Below, piece by piece: positions 43,993 through 50,494 of a DNA stretch of 50,494 bases. The DNA comes from Chloracidobacterium sp. CP2_5A (GTDB lineage Bacteria > Acidobacteriota > Blastocatellia > Chloracidobacteriales > Chloracidobacteriaceae). The stretch lies in NCBI GenBank assembly GCA_002254845.1, contig NKPT01000021.1, positions 1-50,494 of the forward strand, in the 5' to 3' direction. The position numbers were made by a program, and so were the translations under genes. A model generated the notes under the pieces. That model worked only from the letters and a program-made list of their open reading frames with translations. It was not told the DNA's origin and ran no database searches. Numbering within the stretch: the stretch's first letter is position 1; every line of letters starts with the position of its first letter.

Positions 43993-44829
43993 ATGCCGTT
44001 TCTCGATACCGATCGCGTCCGTCTCTATGTGCAGGTGGTGGGCGACCGAGGACTGCCTGTCCTTTTTGTCAACGGCTGGACGGCAACCTGTCAGATGTGG
44101 GCGCCGTTGGTCAAGCGCCTCTCTAAGTCATACCGGTGCGTGCTGTATGACCCGCGCGGAACGGGGCGGTCGTTGTCCACGGCGCTTGGCGCAAGCTTCG
44201 AGATCGAGGACGCAATTGCAGACCTGCACGCCGTGCTGCGCTACGTCAGCGGCTGGGACGCCCATGTGGTGGGGCAGGGCACGGGAGCCGTGGCGGGCTT
44301 ACTGGCCGCGCGTGAGCGCCCGCAGAACTTTTCCTCGCTCACGCTCATCGGCGCCGAGTGCCCGCCCCCGCCGACGGGGCTCGACCGCGAAGTCGAGACC
44401 GAGTTGTTGCTGAATCAGGCGCGGGTTTTGCTCCAGGAGGCCGCGACGCTGCCCTATGCCCGCCAGTTGCTGCTGTGGCGCTATCGGCGCGCGCCGGAAC
44501 CCTATCGCACGAGGCTTTACGAGGATTTCGCCGCCGCCAACCCGCGCGCCGCCTATGGCTTGGCGCAGTCGGTGCGGGATGTCGTTGTGCGCGCTCGCTT
44601 CTGGGATGCGCTCGGACAGGTGCCGCTTCCCATTTTGCTCGCCCGGGGCGCGGCCGACGACGTGCTTTCAGCGGCCGCGCAGCGCGCGATGTTTGATCGC
44701 ATTCAGCGGGGACAGGCGGCGACGGTGCGCGGCGCCGGCCACTTGCCGACCCTTGAATATCCTGAGGAATGCGCCGAATTGCTGATGAACTTTTTCCGTA
44801 CCGAGTCGCTTCCCGCCTATCGCCCGTAG
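43993..44829 (+). CDS. Alpha/beta-hydrolase-fold protein lacking the nucleophile serine
   Basis: 278 residues with the fold signatures VLFVNGWTATCQMW (oxyanion region), VLYDPRGTGRSLST, the late acid ARGAADDVLS and the His in GAGHLPTLEYPEE. The nucleophile elbow, normally G-x-S-x-G, reads VVGQGTGAV: Gly96 stands where Ser is expected (codon GGC, one base from AGC). It may be inactive as an esterase, use other chemistry, or bind a ligand. It converges with the phosphatase gene, only 3 bp apart. Confidence 0.8.
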   Translation: MPFLDTDRVRLYVQVVGDRGLPVLFVNGWTATCQMWAPLVKRLSKSYRCVLYDPRGTGRSLSTALGASFEIEDAIADLHAVLRYVSGWDAHVVGQGTGAVAGLLAARERPQNFSSLTLIGAECPPPPTGLDREVETELLLNQARVLLQEAATLPYARQLLLWRYRRAPEPYRTRLYEDFAAANPRAAYGLAQSVRDVVVRARFWDALGQVPLPILLARGAADDVLSAAAQRAMFDRIQRGQAATVRGAGHLPTLEYPEECAELLMNFFRTESLPAYRP

Positions 44830-44832
44830 CTT

Positions 44833-46548
44833 TCACGCTGGAAGGCGGCGCAGCAGCACCAGCGTCAGGTCATCCGCGGCCGGCGCTCGACCGACGAATC
44901 GGCTCACCGCTTCGTCCACGCGGTCGCGCAGGCGGGAGGCGCTGAGTCCGCGGTGCTTGATCACGGTCTGCGCGAGACGCTCGATGCCAAAGGTTTCGCC
45001 CTGCTCGTTCAGACTTTCAGTGAGGCCGTCGGTGTAGATCGCCAGCGCGTCGCCCGGCATCAGCTGAACCTCGGCGATGCCCGGCGCGAAGCCTGGGGCA
45101 ATTCCGATGGGAATGCTCTGGGCGGGAAGCTCTAGGCAATCTCCGTTGGCGCGCGCCAGCAGGGCCGGGTCGTGGCCAGCGCTCGCGTAGCGAAGAATCC
45201 CAGTCGCCGCGTCCAGCTCGGCGCAAAAAAGGGTGAGAAACTTATTCTCCGGCGAGTTTTCAACCACGTAAGCGTTGACCGCGGACATGATGTCGGTCAG
45301 AGACCGCTCGGTTTGCGCCTGGGCGCGCAGCGCTGCATGCACGCTCGACATCATCAGCGCCGCGCCCATGCCCTTGCCGGCGACATCGCCGACGGCAATG
45401 AGCAGCTTGCCATTGGCGCGCGGGATGAAGTCATAGTAGTCGCCGCCAATCTCGCGGCAGGGAAAGCTCAGTCCGGCAATGTCGTAGCCGGCGAGGCGCG
45501 GCGGGCGCGTCGGGTGCAGGCTGAGCTGAATTTCGCTGGCGACTTTGAGCTCCTCTTCGAAGCGGCGCGTTTCCAGGCGCGCTTCGAGCAGGCGGGCGTT
45601 TTCGATCTTGATGGCGGCGACACGGGCGATGGTGGTCAGCAGGTTGAGATCGTCCGGGCCAAAGCAGCCGACCGTGAAGGGGCTATCCATGTAAAGCATG
45701 CCAAGCGCTTCGCCGCTCCCGATAAGCGGCGCCGCTATCAGCGAAACCGCTGAGGTATCGCAGCTTATGCGCTCGTCCGCCGGCGCGTTGGACACCAGAA
45801 TCGGCTGCCGATCGCGGATGACGCAGGCATAGATGGACCACGGCAGCGTCACTTCCCAGCGCGCGGCGCGGTCAGTGGCGCGGTGCGCTTGGGGCTGAAG
45901 CGAGCCGTGGGCGTCCGCCAGCAACAGGTAAGCGCGCTCCGCCGGGATCGCCTCGAAGGTCAGTCCAAGGATGGTATTCAGCGTTTCCTCGAGCGATTGA
46001 TCCACCAGCAGCGTTTCCACCACCTTGCTCAACAGGCTAAGCCAGTCCTGCGAGCGGAGCGCTGAGCGCTCGGCCGCCGAGCGCGGCGGCAGGGCGGCCG
46101 TCGCTTGCTCGCGGCGCGGCGCGAGCAAAGGGAGCTGGGCCGGCGTGTGGCGATCCGTCAGAATTTCCGTCGGGGCTGTTTGTCCCCCTTCCAGGAAGCG
46201 AAACGCGGGGGGCGAAATATACGAGCCGGAAGCGCTCGTCGTGACATCGGCGAGGTAAAGCTCCGTTTCGCCGATTCGAATCACGTCGCCAAACTGGAGC
46301 GGCGCGCTGGATTCGATCCGCTGCCCATTGTGATAGGTGCCGTTGGCGCTGCCGCTATCATGAAGGATAAAGCCCGCTCCGTCCCGGCGAATTTCAGCGT
46401 GAAGCCGCGAGACGAAGGGATCATTGAGGCACAGGTCGTTACGCGAGGAGCGCCCAATGGTCAGCCGGACGCCTTTGAGCAACACCTCGAATGAAGCCCC
46501 CGACGGCGGGCGAACATGAATCGCCGGGGGTAACTTGCGTGAAATCAT
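44833..46548 (-). CDS. FHA - GAF - PP2C (SpoIIE/RsbU-type) phosphatase
   Basis: 571 residues. An FHA domain (about 10-102) has Arg33, Ser47, His50 and Asn69 at phosphothreonine-contact positions (TIGRSSRND, VSRLHAE, SANGTY). A GAF domain follows (about 175-325: LEETLNTILGLTFEAIPAER ... AAPLIGSGEALGMLYMDSPF), then a PP2C-type phosphatase (about 345-571) with EIGGDYYDFI, GDVAGKGMGAALMM, YTDGLTE and DDLTLVLLRR. It should remove phosphate from Ser/Thr-phosphorylated partners on a small-molecule signal. It is the last gene of the FHA operon, 53 bp after the kinase. Confidence 0.92.
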   Translation of the reverse strand: MISRKLPPAIHVRPPSGASFEVLLKGVRLTIGRSSRNDLCLNDPFVSRLHAEIRRDGAGFILHDSGSANGTYHNGQRIESSAPLQFGDVIRIGETELYLADVTTSASGSYISPPAFRFLEGGQTAPTEILTDRHTPAQLPLLAPRREQATAALPPRSAAERSALRSQDWLSLLSKVVETLLVDQSLEETLNTILGLTFEAIPAERAYLLLADAHGSLQPQAHRATDRAARWEVTLPWSIYACVIRDRQPILVSNAPADERISCDTSAVSLIAAPLIGSGEALGMLYMDSPFTVGCFGPDDLNLLTTIARVAAIKIENARLLEARLETRRFEEELKVASEIQLSLHPTRPPRLAGYDIAGLSFPCREIGGDYYDFIPRANGKLLIAVGDVAGKGMGAALMMSSVHAALRAQAQTERSLTDIMSAVNAYVVENSPENKFLTLFCAELDAATGILRYASAGHDPALLARANGDCLELPAQSIPIGIAPGFAPGIAEVQLMPGDALAIYTDGLTESLNEQGETFGIERLAQTVIKHRGLSASRLRDRVDEAVSRFVGRAPAADDLTLVLLRRLPA

Positions 46549-46601
46549 GGGACTTCAGCCGAGGCTACCCTGCGGAAACCACAGCGCAGCGCCGTGTCAA
46601 G

Positions 46602-47930
46602 TTAGCGAGCTGTGAAACGAACGCGCGTTTCGCCGAGCTTGAGTTCGTCGCCCTCTTGCAGGGGATGGGGCGTTTTGGGCGTCAGCCGCATCGCGCCATT
46701 CAGGAAGGTTCCGTTGACGCTCGATAAGTCCTCGATGAAAAACCGCCCGTCCTCCTGAAACAGCCGCGCATGACGGCGCGAAACCTTGGTCTCGAAGTCG
46801 TGCGGCGTCAGGTCAATTTCAGGGAAGTTGCCCGTGTGCGGGTCCATCCGGCCGAGAAGCATGCTCTCCTTGGTCAGCTCGTAAGCCGCCGTGACCTGCC
46901 CTTGAGCGCCAAGCACCTGGAGACGAGCCGCGGGGCGCGGGCCGGCCCCGCGCGCCCCGGCGCCAGGTTGGGCGGCGCCGCAGTGCGGGCAGAAAGCGTC
47001 ATCCGGCGCGATGCTTCCGCCGCAGGCGACGCAGAAAGCTAAATCAAGGCTTGGCATTGGCGGGTTGTCGAGCCGCCGGAGATGCTCCTCAAGCATGCGC
47101 TTCATTTCAGCCGCCGAAGCCGGGCGATCCTGCGCCTTGTGGGCGACGGCCTTGATCACGATGGTTTCAATGCCTTTGCTTAGCTTGGGATTGATGTCGC
47201 GCGGGCGCGGGTAGCGGTCAAAGTCGAAAATCAGCAGCGGGTTGTCCTGCGGATCCGACCCGGTCAGCAGGTGAAACATCGTCGCGCCGAGCGAATAGAG
47301 GTCGGAGCGCGGCTCAACCTGACCCGAAAAGAGTTCCGGCGGGGCGTAGCCCATCGTGCCAATGGCCGTCACGCCCTTCTGGGTCGGCGAGACAAAGCGC
47401 GCGATCCCGAAGTCAATCAGCATGACGCGCGCCGGGGTTCGGGTGTCGTCAAGCATGAGGTTGGCCGGCTTGAGGTCGCGGTAGATGACCGGCGGGTTTT
47501 GGTTGTGGATGTAGTCGAGCACATCGCAGACCTGAATGGCCCACTCGGTCACGGTTCGCTCGTCAATGTAGCCGGACGCGCTTTCCTTGAGCTTTTTGGC
47601 AAGGTCGCCGCCGGGAACATACTTCATCACGAGGTAGTATTTGCCCTCGTTGACGAAGTAGTCATACACCGTCGGGATCGATGGGTGTTCGAGGCTGGCC
47701 AAAAGCTGCCCTTCGCGTTGAAAGTCCTCAATGGCCTTCTGGCGCTGGGCGGCATCCGTGAAGACATCGAACATCTCCTTGACCGCGCGGCGGGTTTTGT
47801 CGTTGGCCGGCCCGAATTTTTGATCGTAAGCCAAGTAAACGCTGCCCATGCCGCCGCCGCCGATGCGCTTGACAATCCGATAGCGCCCTTCGAGCAGCGT
47901 TTCCGGCGCGAGTTGTTTTTGGTTCACCAT
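46602..47930 (-). CDS. Serine/threonine protein kinase with zinc ribbon and FHA domain
   Basis: 442 residues. The kinase domain (about 15-290) has the G-loop IGGGGMGSVYLAY, Lys51, a YRD catalytic loop VIYRDLKPANLML (Asp152) and DFG at 173-175. A full zinc ribbon (CVACGGSIAPDDAFCPHCG, about 303-321) and an FHA domain (about 345-442: LLGRMDPHTGNFPEIDLTPH, VSRRHARL, SVNGTFLNG) follow. No membrane span is seen, so it is cytosolic. YRD instead of HRD is common in this bacterial group. The FHA domain could read its own or a partner's phosphothreonine. Confidence 0.92.
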   Translation of the reverse strand: MVNQKQLAPETLLEGRYRIVKRIGGGGMGSVYLAYDQKFGPANDKTRRAVKEMFDVFTDAAQRQKAIEDFQREGQLLASLEHPSIPTVYDYFVNEGKYYLVMKYVPGGDLAKKLKESASGYIDERTVTEWAIQVCDVLDYIHNQNPPVIYRDLKPANLMLDDTRTPARVMLIDFGIARFVSPTQKGVTAIGTMGYAPPELFSGQVEPRSDLYSLGATMFHLLTGSDPQDNPLLIFDFDRYPRPRDINPKLSKGIETIVIKAVAHKAQDRPASAAEMKRMLEEHLRRLDNPPMPSLDLAFCVACGGSIAPDDAFCPHCGAAQPGAGARGAGPRPAARLQVLGAQGQVTAAYELTKESMLLGRMDPHTGNFPEIDLTPHDFETKVSRRHARLFQEDGRFFIEDLSSVNGTFLNGAMRLTPKTPHPLQEGDELKLGETRVRFTAR

Positions 47931-47981
47931 GATATGAGGGAAGGCGCTTCGCTCGAAATTTCGCCAACCGCGAAAACGCCC

Positions 47982-48731
47982 TCAGCGAATATAGTGAAAC
48001 TTCAAAAAGGTCTTGCCGACGATGATCTCGTCGCCATCGTTGAGCGGATGACGATTGCCGGGCAGGAGCCGCCGCCCGCGGTTGACAAACGTCCCGTTCG
48101 TGCTGCCGAGGTCCTCAAGAACGTACTGCCCGTCTTGGCAGACAATGCGCGCATGGCGACGCGAGACCTTCGCTTCCGGGTCGTCCTGATCAAGGTCAAC
48201 GTCTGGGAAAATTCCGCCATCAGCGTCCCAGCGGCCGATATTCGATTCCGTTTCCGTGAGCGGGAACTCTTTGCCGATCGTCCCTCCGCGTTGAATGACC
48301 AGCTTGGCGCGCGGCACGGAAGGCGCGGCAACCGGGGGATCTCGATTCGGATCGCTGGCCAGCGGCGCAACCGGCGGCGGGGCGGGCATCGAGGCTAACG
48401 CAAACACATCGCCCGGCGGCGCCGGGCGCGGGGGGGGCGCCATCGGAATCGATGGGAGGTCGGGCGCGGGCGGCGGGAAGCTTTCCGCCCTGGCCGCGCC
48501 GCGGGCCAGCGGGCTTTGCCCGCCGCCGGCCGGCGCGACGCCAAAGGATGCCTCGCGCGGCGGCAAGCTCGTCGCGGGCGGCGGCGTTCGCGGCGGCGGA
48601 GCTAGGTCAATGCCGGACGGGGCTGCGACTGGCGCTGGGGCGCTACGGACGGCGAGCAGTTGATAGCCACACTCATCGCAGTACTCCGATCCATCGAGAT
48701 TGTCTGTGCCGCACTGCGGGCAGCGTATCAT
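47982..48731 (-). CDS. Zinc-ribbon / FHA-domain protein
   Basis: 249 residues from ATG 48731, with AGGA 8 nt upstream; ATG 48746 is less well placed. MIRCPQCGTDNLDGSEYCDE carries Cys4, Cys7, Cys18 and Cys21. A Pro/Ala-rich linker (about 35-145) leads to an FHA domain (about 150-249: SNIGRWDADGGIFPDVDLDQ, VSRRHARIV, STNGTFVNRG). It is first in the FHA operon, and its two domains match the C-terminal half of the kinase downstream. Probably an adaptor that binds phosphothreonine. Confidence 0.88.
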   Translation of the reverse strand: MIRCPQCGTDNLDGSEYCDECGYQLLAVRSAPAPVAAPSGIDLAPPPRTPPPATSLPPREASFGVAPAGGGQSPLARGAARAESFPPPAPDLPSIPMAPPPRPAPPGDVFALASMPAPPPVAPLASDPNRDPPVAAPSVPRAKLVIQRGGTIGKEFPLTETESNIGRWDADGGIFPDVDLDQDDPEAKVSRRHARIVCQDGQYVLEDLGSTNGTFVNRGRRLLPGNRHPLNDGDEIIVGKTFLKFHYIR

Positions 48732-48914
48732 CGCGCTTATCCTCATCCTGAATTGCGTGTAATGCTGAGAAGCCGAAGCGATAAGCGATTATAGCCAAAA
48801 CCATGTCAGGGGCAAGCCGCTTTCCAAGCGCGGCCGGCGCGTTTCGAGGTCGGCCTTATCCAGCAGGTTGCACCCGGTCCGCGCCGCCGATTCAGCTTCG
48901 GCACCGCCGCCGGC

Positions 48915-49100
48915 TCAGCTTCGGCTATGCGCCCAGTCTCGCATCAAGAACAAGTAAAGCAACGGGCCAATAACTGGAAAGGCGATGATGAGCGCCACCG
49001 AAATGATTTTTCGCCCCAGCGTTCCGCCGCCGCGAATGGCGTCAGCCAAGGCAATGATCCAAAGCGTGGTCGTGATGAGCCAGAACGTGTAGCGAATCAT
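48915..49100 (-). CDS. Small PLDc_N-type membrane protein
   Basis: 61 residues with two membrane segments. It opens MIRYTFWLITTTLWIIALAD, then RGGGTLGRKIISVALIIAFP, then VIGPLLYLFLMRD. The W-x-x-A-L-x-D and P-x-x-G-P-x-x-Y pattern is the phospholipase-D N-terminal (PLDc_N) family, often found alone as tiny membrane proteins of unknown role. The gaps on either side (48747-48914 and 49101-49370) hold only an imperfect direct repeat (about 48882-48926) and no gene I can support. Confidence 0.75.
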   Translation of the reverse strand: MIRYTFWLITTTLWIIALADAIRGGGTLGRKIISVALIIAFPVIGPLLYLFLMRDWAHSRS

Positions 49101-49370
49101 AGCGAAACCTCCGGTCAGCCTCAGTGGGCGAATCAGCCCAGAGCCTGGCTGCTGCGGCCCTTGCGCCCCAAGCGCGCCCCAAGCCGCCCGTCTTACGCCC
49201 AGGGGGTGCGAAAAGTTGCCTAGCCGCGGCTTGGGCGCCGAAAACGCGCCGCTCGGAGCGCCCGCCGGCTTGATCTTTCCGCTTGGCCGCTTGGGTTTAG
49301 CTTGGCGGCTCCCGAAGCGGCGCGTTAAAGTGGCTGAAACTTAACTCGCCTACTGCCGGGAAGACTGCCG

Positions 49371-50132
49371 ATGCGCGCTCCCTTCATCGTCGGAAACTGG
49401 AAAATGCACAAGACCGTCACCGAGTCCTTGGACTACGTGACGGCGTTTTTGCCACAGATAGCTGAAATGCGCGACTGCGATATTGCCGTCGCGCCAGTCT
49501 TCACCGCCCTTGCGAGCGTGGCGGCCGCGGCGAGCGGCACGGCGTTGCAGGTGTTCGCCCAGGACGTTGCGGCCGAGGGCCCGTCTGGGGCGTTTACCGG
49601 AGAGGTCGCGGCCGAGATGCTCAAGGAGGCAGGCTGTCGCGGCGCAATTGTCGGACACTCCGAGCGTCGCCGCAACTATGGCGAGACGGATGCCATCGTG
49701 GCCGCCAAGGCGCGCCGGGCGCTCGACGCCGGCTTGCTGCCGATCGCTTGCCTGGGCGAGACGCTGGCGGAGCGCGAGTCGGGCGCGGCGCTGGAGGTGG
49801 TTGAGCGCCAGCTTGGGGCGATAGCCGGCGCGTTGACAGAAGCGGACGCGCGACGTATAGTCCTCGCTTATGAACCGGTTTGGGCGATCGGCACGGGTCG
49901 CGCCGCGACGCCCGATGTGGCCCAGGCCATGCACCGGCACATACGCTCCATCTGGGAGGCGGCCTTTGGCGCAACTGCCGCCGCCGAGCTGCGCATTCTG
50001 TATGGCGGAAGCGTGACGGCGGAAAACGTCGCGGATTTTACCTCCCTTCCAGATGTGGATGGCGCGCTAGTTGGCGGCGCTAGCCTATCGCCGGCGGGCT
50101 TTGCCCAGCTCATCCGTCGCTCCCGGGAGTAA
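49371..50132 (+). CDS. tpiA: Triosephosphate isomerase
   Basis: 253 residues, full length. FIVGNWKMHK carries Asn9 and Lys11, VGHSERRRNYGETD the electrophile His96, and AYEPVWAIGTGRAAT the base Glu168. YGGSVTAENVADFTSLPDVD and GALVGGASL close the barrel. It interconverts dihydroxyacetone phosphate and glyceraldehyde 3-phosphate in glycolysis. It lies 57 bp before secG, the common tpiA-secG arrangement. Confidence 0.97.
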   Translation: MRAPFIVGNWKMHKTVTESLDYVTAFLPQIAEMRDCDIAVAPVFTALASVAAAASGTALQVFAQDVAAEGPSGAFTGEVAAEMLKEAGCRGAIVGHSERRRNYGETDAIVAAKARRALDAGLLPIACLGETLAERESGAALEVVERQLGAIAGALTEADARRIVLAYEPVWAIGTGRAATPDVAQAMHRHIRSIWEAAFGATAAAELRILYGGSVTAENVADFTSLPDVDGALVGGASLSPAGFAQLIRRSRE

Positions 50133-50189
50133 GCGGCGACGGCCGGACGGCGGATGGTAACGATGCGGTTGCGGAGAGACGTTTCATAA

Positions 50190-50494
50190 ATGCCTTGGTA
50201 CGCTTACGCGCTCTACGCGCTCTTTGTCATTGTTTGCTTGTTGCTCATCGGCGTGGTGCTGCTCCAGCCTGGCAAGGGGGACATCGCGCTCTTTGGCGGC
50301 GGAAGCCAGACGGCTTTTGGGCCGCGCGGCGCTCAAAAGCCGCTGGAGCGCGTAACCTTCGTTATGGCCGGCCTCTTCATGGCGCTGGCGTTTTTGTTTT
50401 CCATCCCCGGCATCCTGTCGCCGCGCTCGGTAGCTTCCGGCATTAAAGACGCGCCGCCGCCCAAGGAAGAAAAGCCAAACAAGGAAGAAAAGCC
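50190..50494 (+). CDS. secG: Preprotein translocase subunit SecG (3' end outside window)
   Basis: At least 101 residues; the window ends before the stop. [20 protein letters not shown] is membrane segment 1, then [20 protein letters not shown] with the family's LLQ-GKG and GGGSQ loop, and a second membrane segment [17 protein letters not shown]. The tail turns into a charged Lys/Glu/Pro repeat ([11 protein letters not shown]) encoded by a near-perfect 18-bp duplication at 50464-50494. SecG assists SecYE in protein export. Confidence 0.92.
   Translation, partial: MPWYAYALYALFVIVCLLLIGVVLLQPGKGDIALFGGGSQTAFGPRGAQKPLERVTFVMAGLFMALAFLFSIPGILSPRSVASGIKDAPPPKEEKPNKEEK

Noticed and set aside
1-50494. 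Insertion sequences, prophage or integrase genes
   Set aside because: No transposase, integrase, phage structural gene or terminal repeats were seen on either strand.

Overview
The window is about 50 kb of GC-rich, gene-dense bacterial DNA with Gram-negative traits: a TonB-dependent receptor, a small outer-membrane barrel, and exported enzymes. It reads most like an Acidobacteriota chromosome. Two secreted proteins have the layout of the acidobacterial VWFA-related family (10100-11098 and 23868-24938), and there are Hanks-type kinases with FHA domains. A Chloracidobacterium/Blastocatellia-like source is my guess; no rRNA is present to confirm it.

Layout. 0-2.8 kb: a geranylgeranyl-reductase-family flavoprotein whose start codon is the last unit of a 14-bp tandem repeat, then an AmpG-like permease. 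2.8-6.3 kb, minus strand: an exported beta-carbonic anhydrase, the bicarbonate transporter SbtA, its PII-like partner SbtB and a NYN-domain protein, a bicarbonate-acquisition locus with a potentially structured leader. 6.4-8.1 kb: a Ppx/GppA-HD phosphatase. 8.2-11.3 kb: the replication-initiation region, with dnaA and three clusters of DnaA-box-like 9-mers, the densest just past the 3' end of dnaA, plus a VWFA protein. 11.3-17 kb, minus strand: a TetR regulator, a secreted CHAP protein, a 1034-residue propeller/phosphoesterase and a small barrel protein.

17-20.3 kb is an accessory-looking patch around tRNA-Ser(GCT): two acetyltransferases (one resembling AAC(2')), an NTF2-fold immunity-type protein, a glyoxalase-family gene broken by a frameshift and a TGA, a possible membrane-protein remnant, and a secreted-protein gene interrupted by TGA. 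20.4-28.1 kb, plus strand: TonB receptor, LON-domain protein, second VWFA protein, a secreted hypothetical, glmS, and a YdcF-type protein. 28.1-30.8 kb, minus strand: a four-gene set (Cys-rich mini-protein, FAD oxidoreductase, SDR reductase, VanZ). 31.3-34.8 kb: rlmN and a sensor-receiver-GGDEF protein whose kinase part has lost its phospho-acceptor histidine. 34.8-39.1 kb, minus strand: a tightly packed run of a SpoU methyltransferase, a YdjC/HpnK deacetylase, a GT2 glycosyltransferase, prfA and a MutT-like Nudix protein. 39.2-50.5 kb: signalling and housekeeping genes, including a zinc-ribbon kinase, an STN/TPR protein, thrB, an alpha/beta-hydrolase lacking its nucleophile, a ZnR-FHA / kinase-ZnR-FHA / FHA-GAF-PP2C operon, tpiA and the start of secG.

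Two themes cut across the window. Short tandem duplications (13-18 bp, 2-4 copies) recur at many sites, mostly between genes. Several proteins keep a fold but lack a key catalytic residue. All assignments come from reading the sequence; no database search was run.
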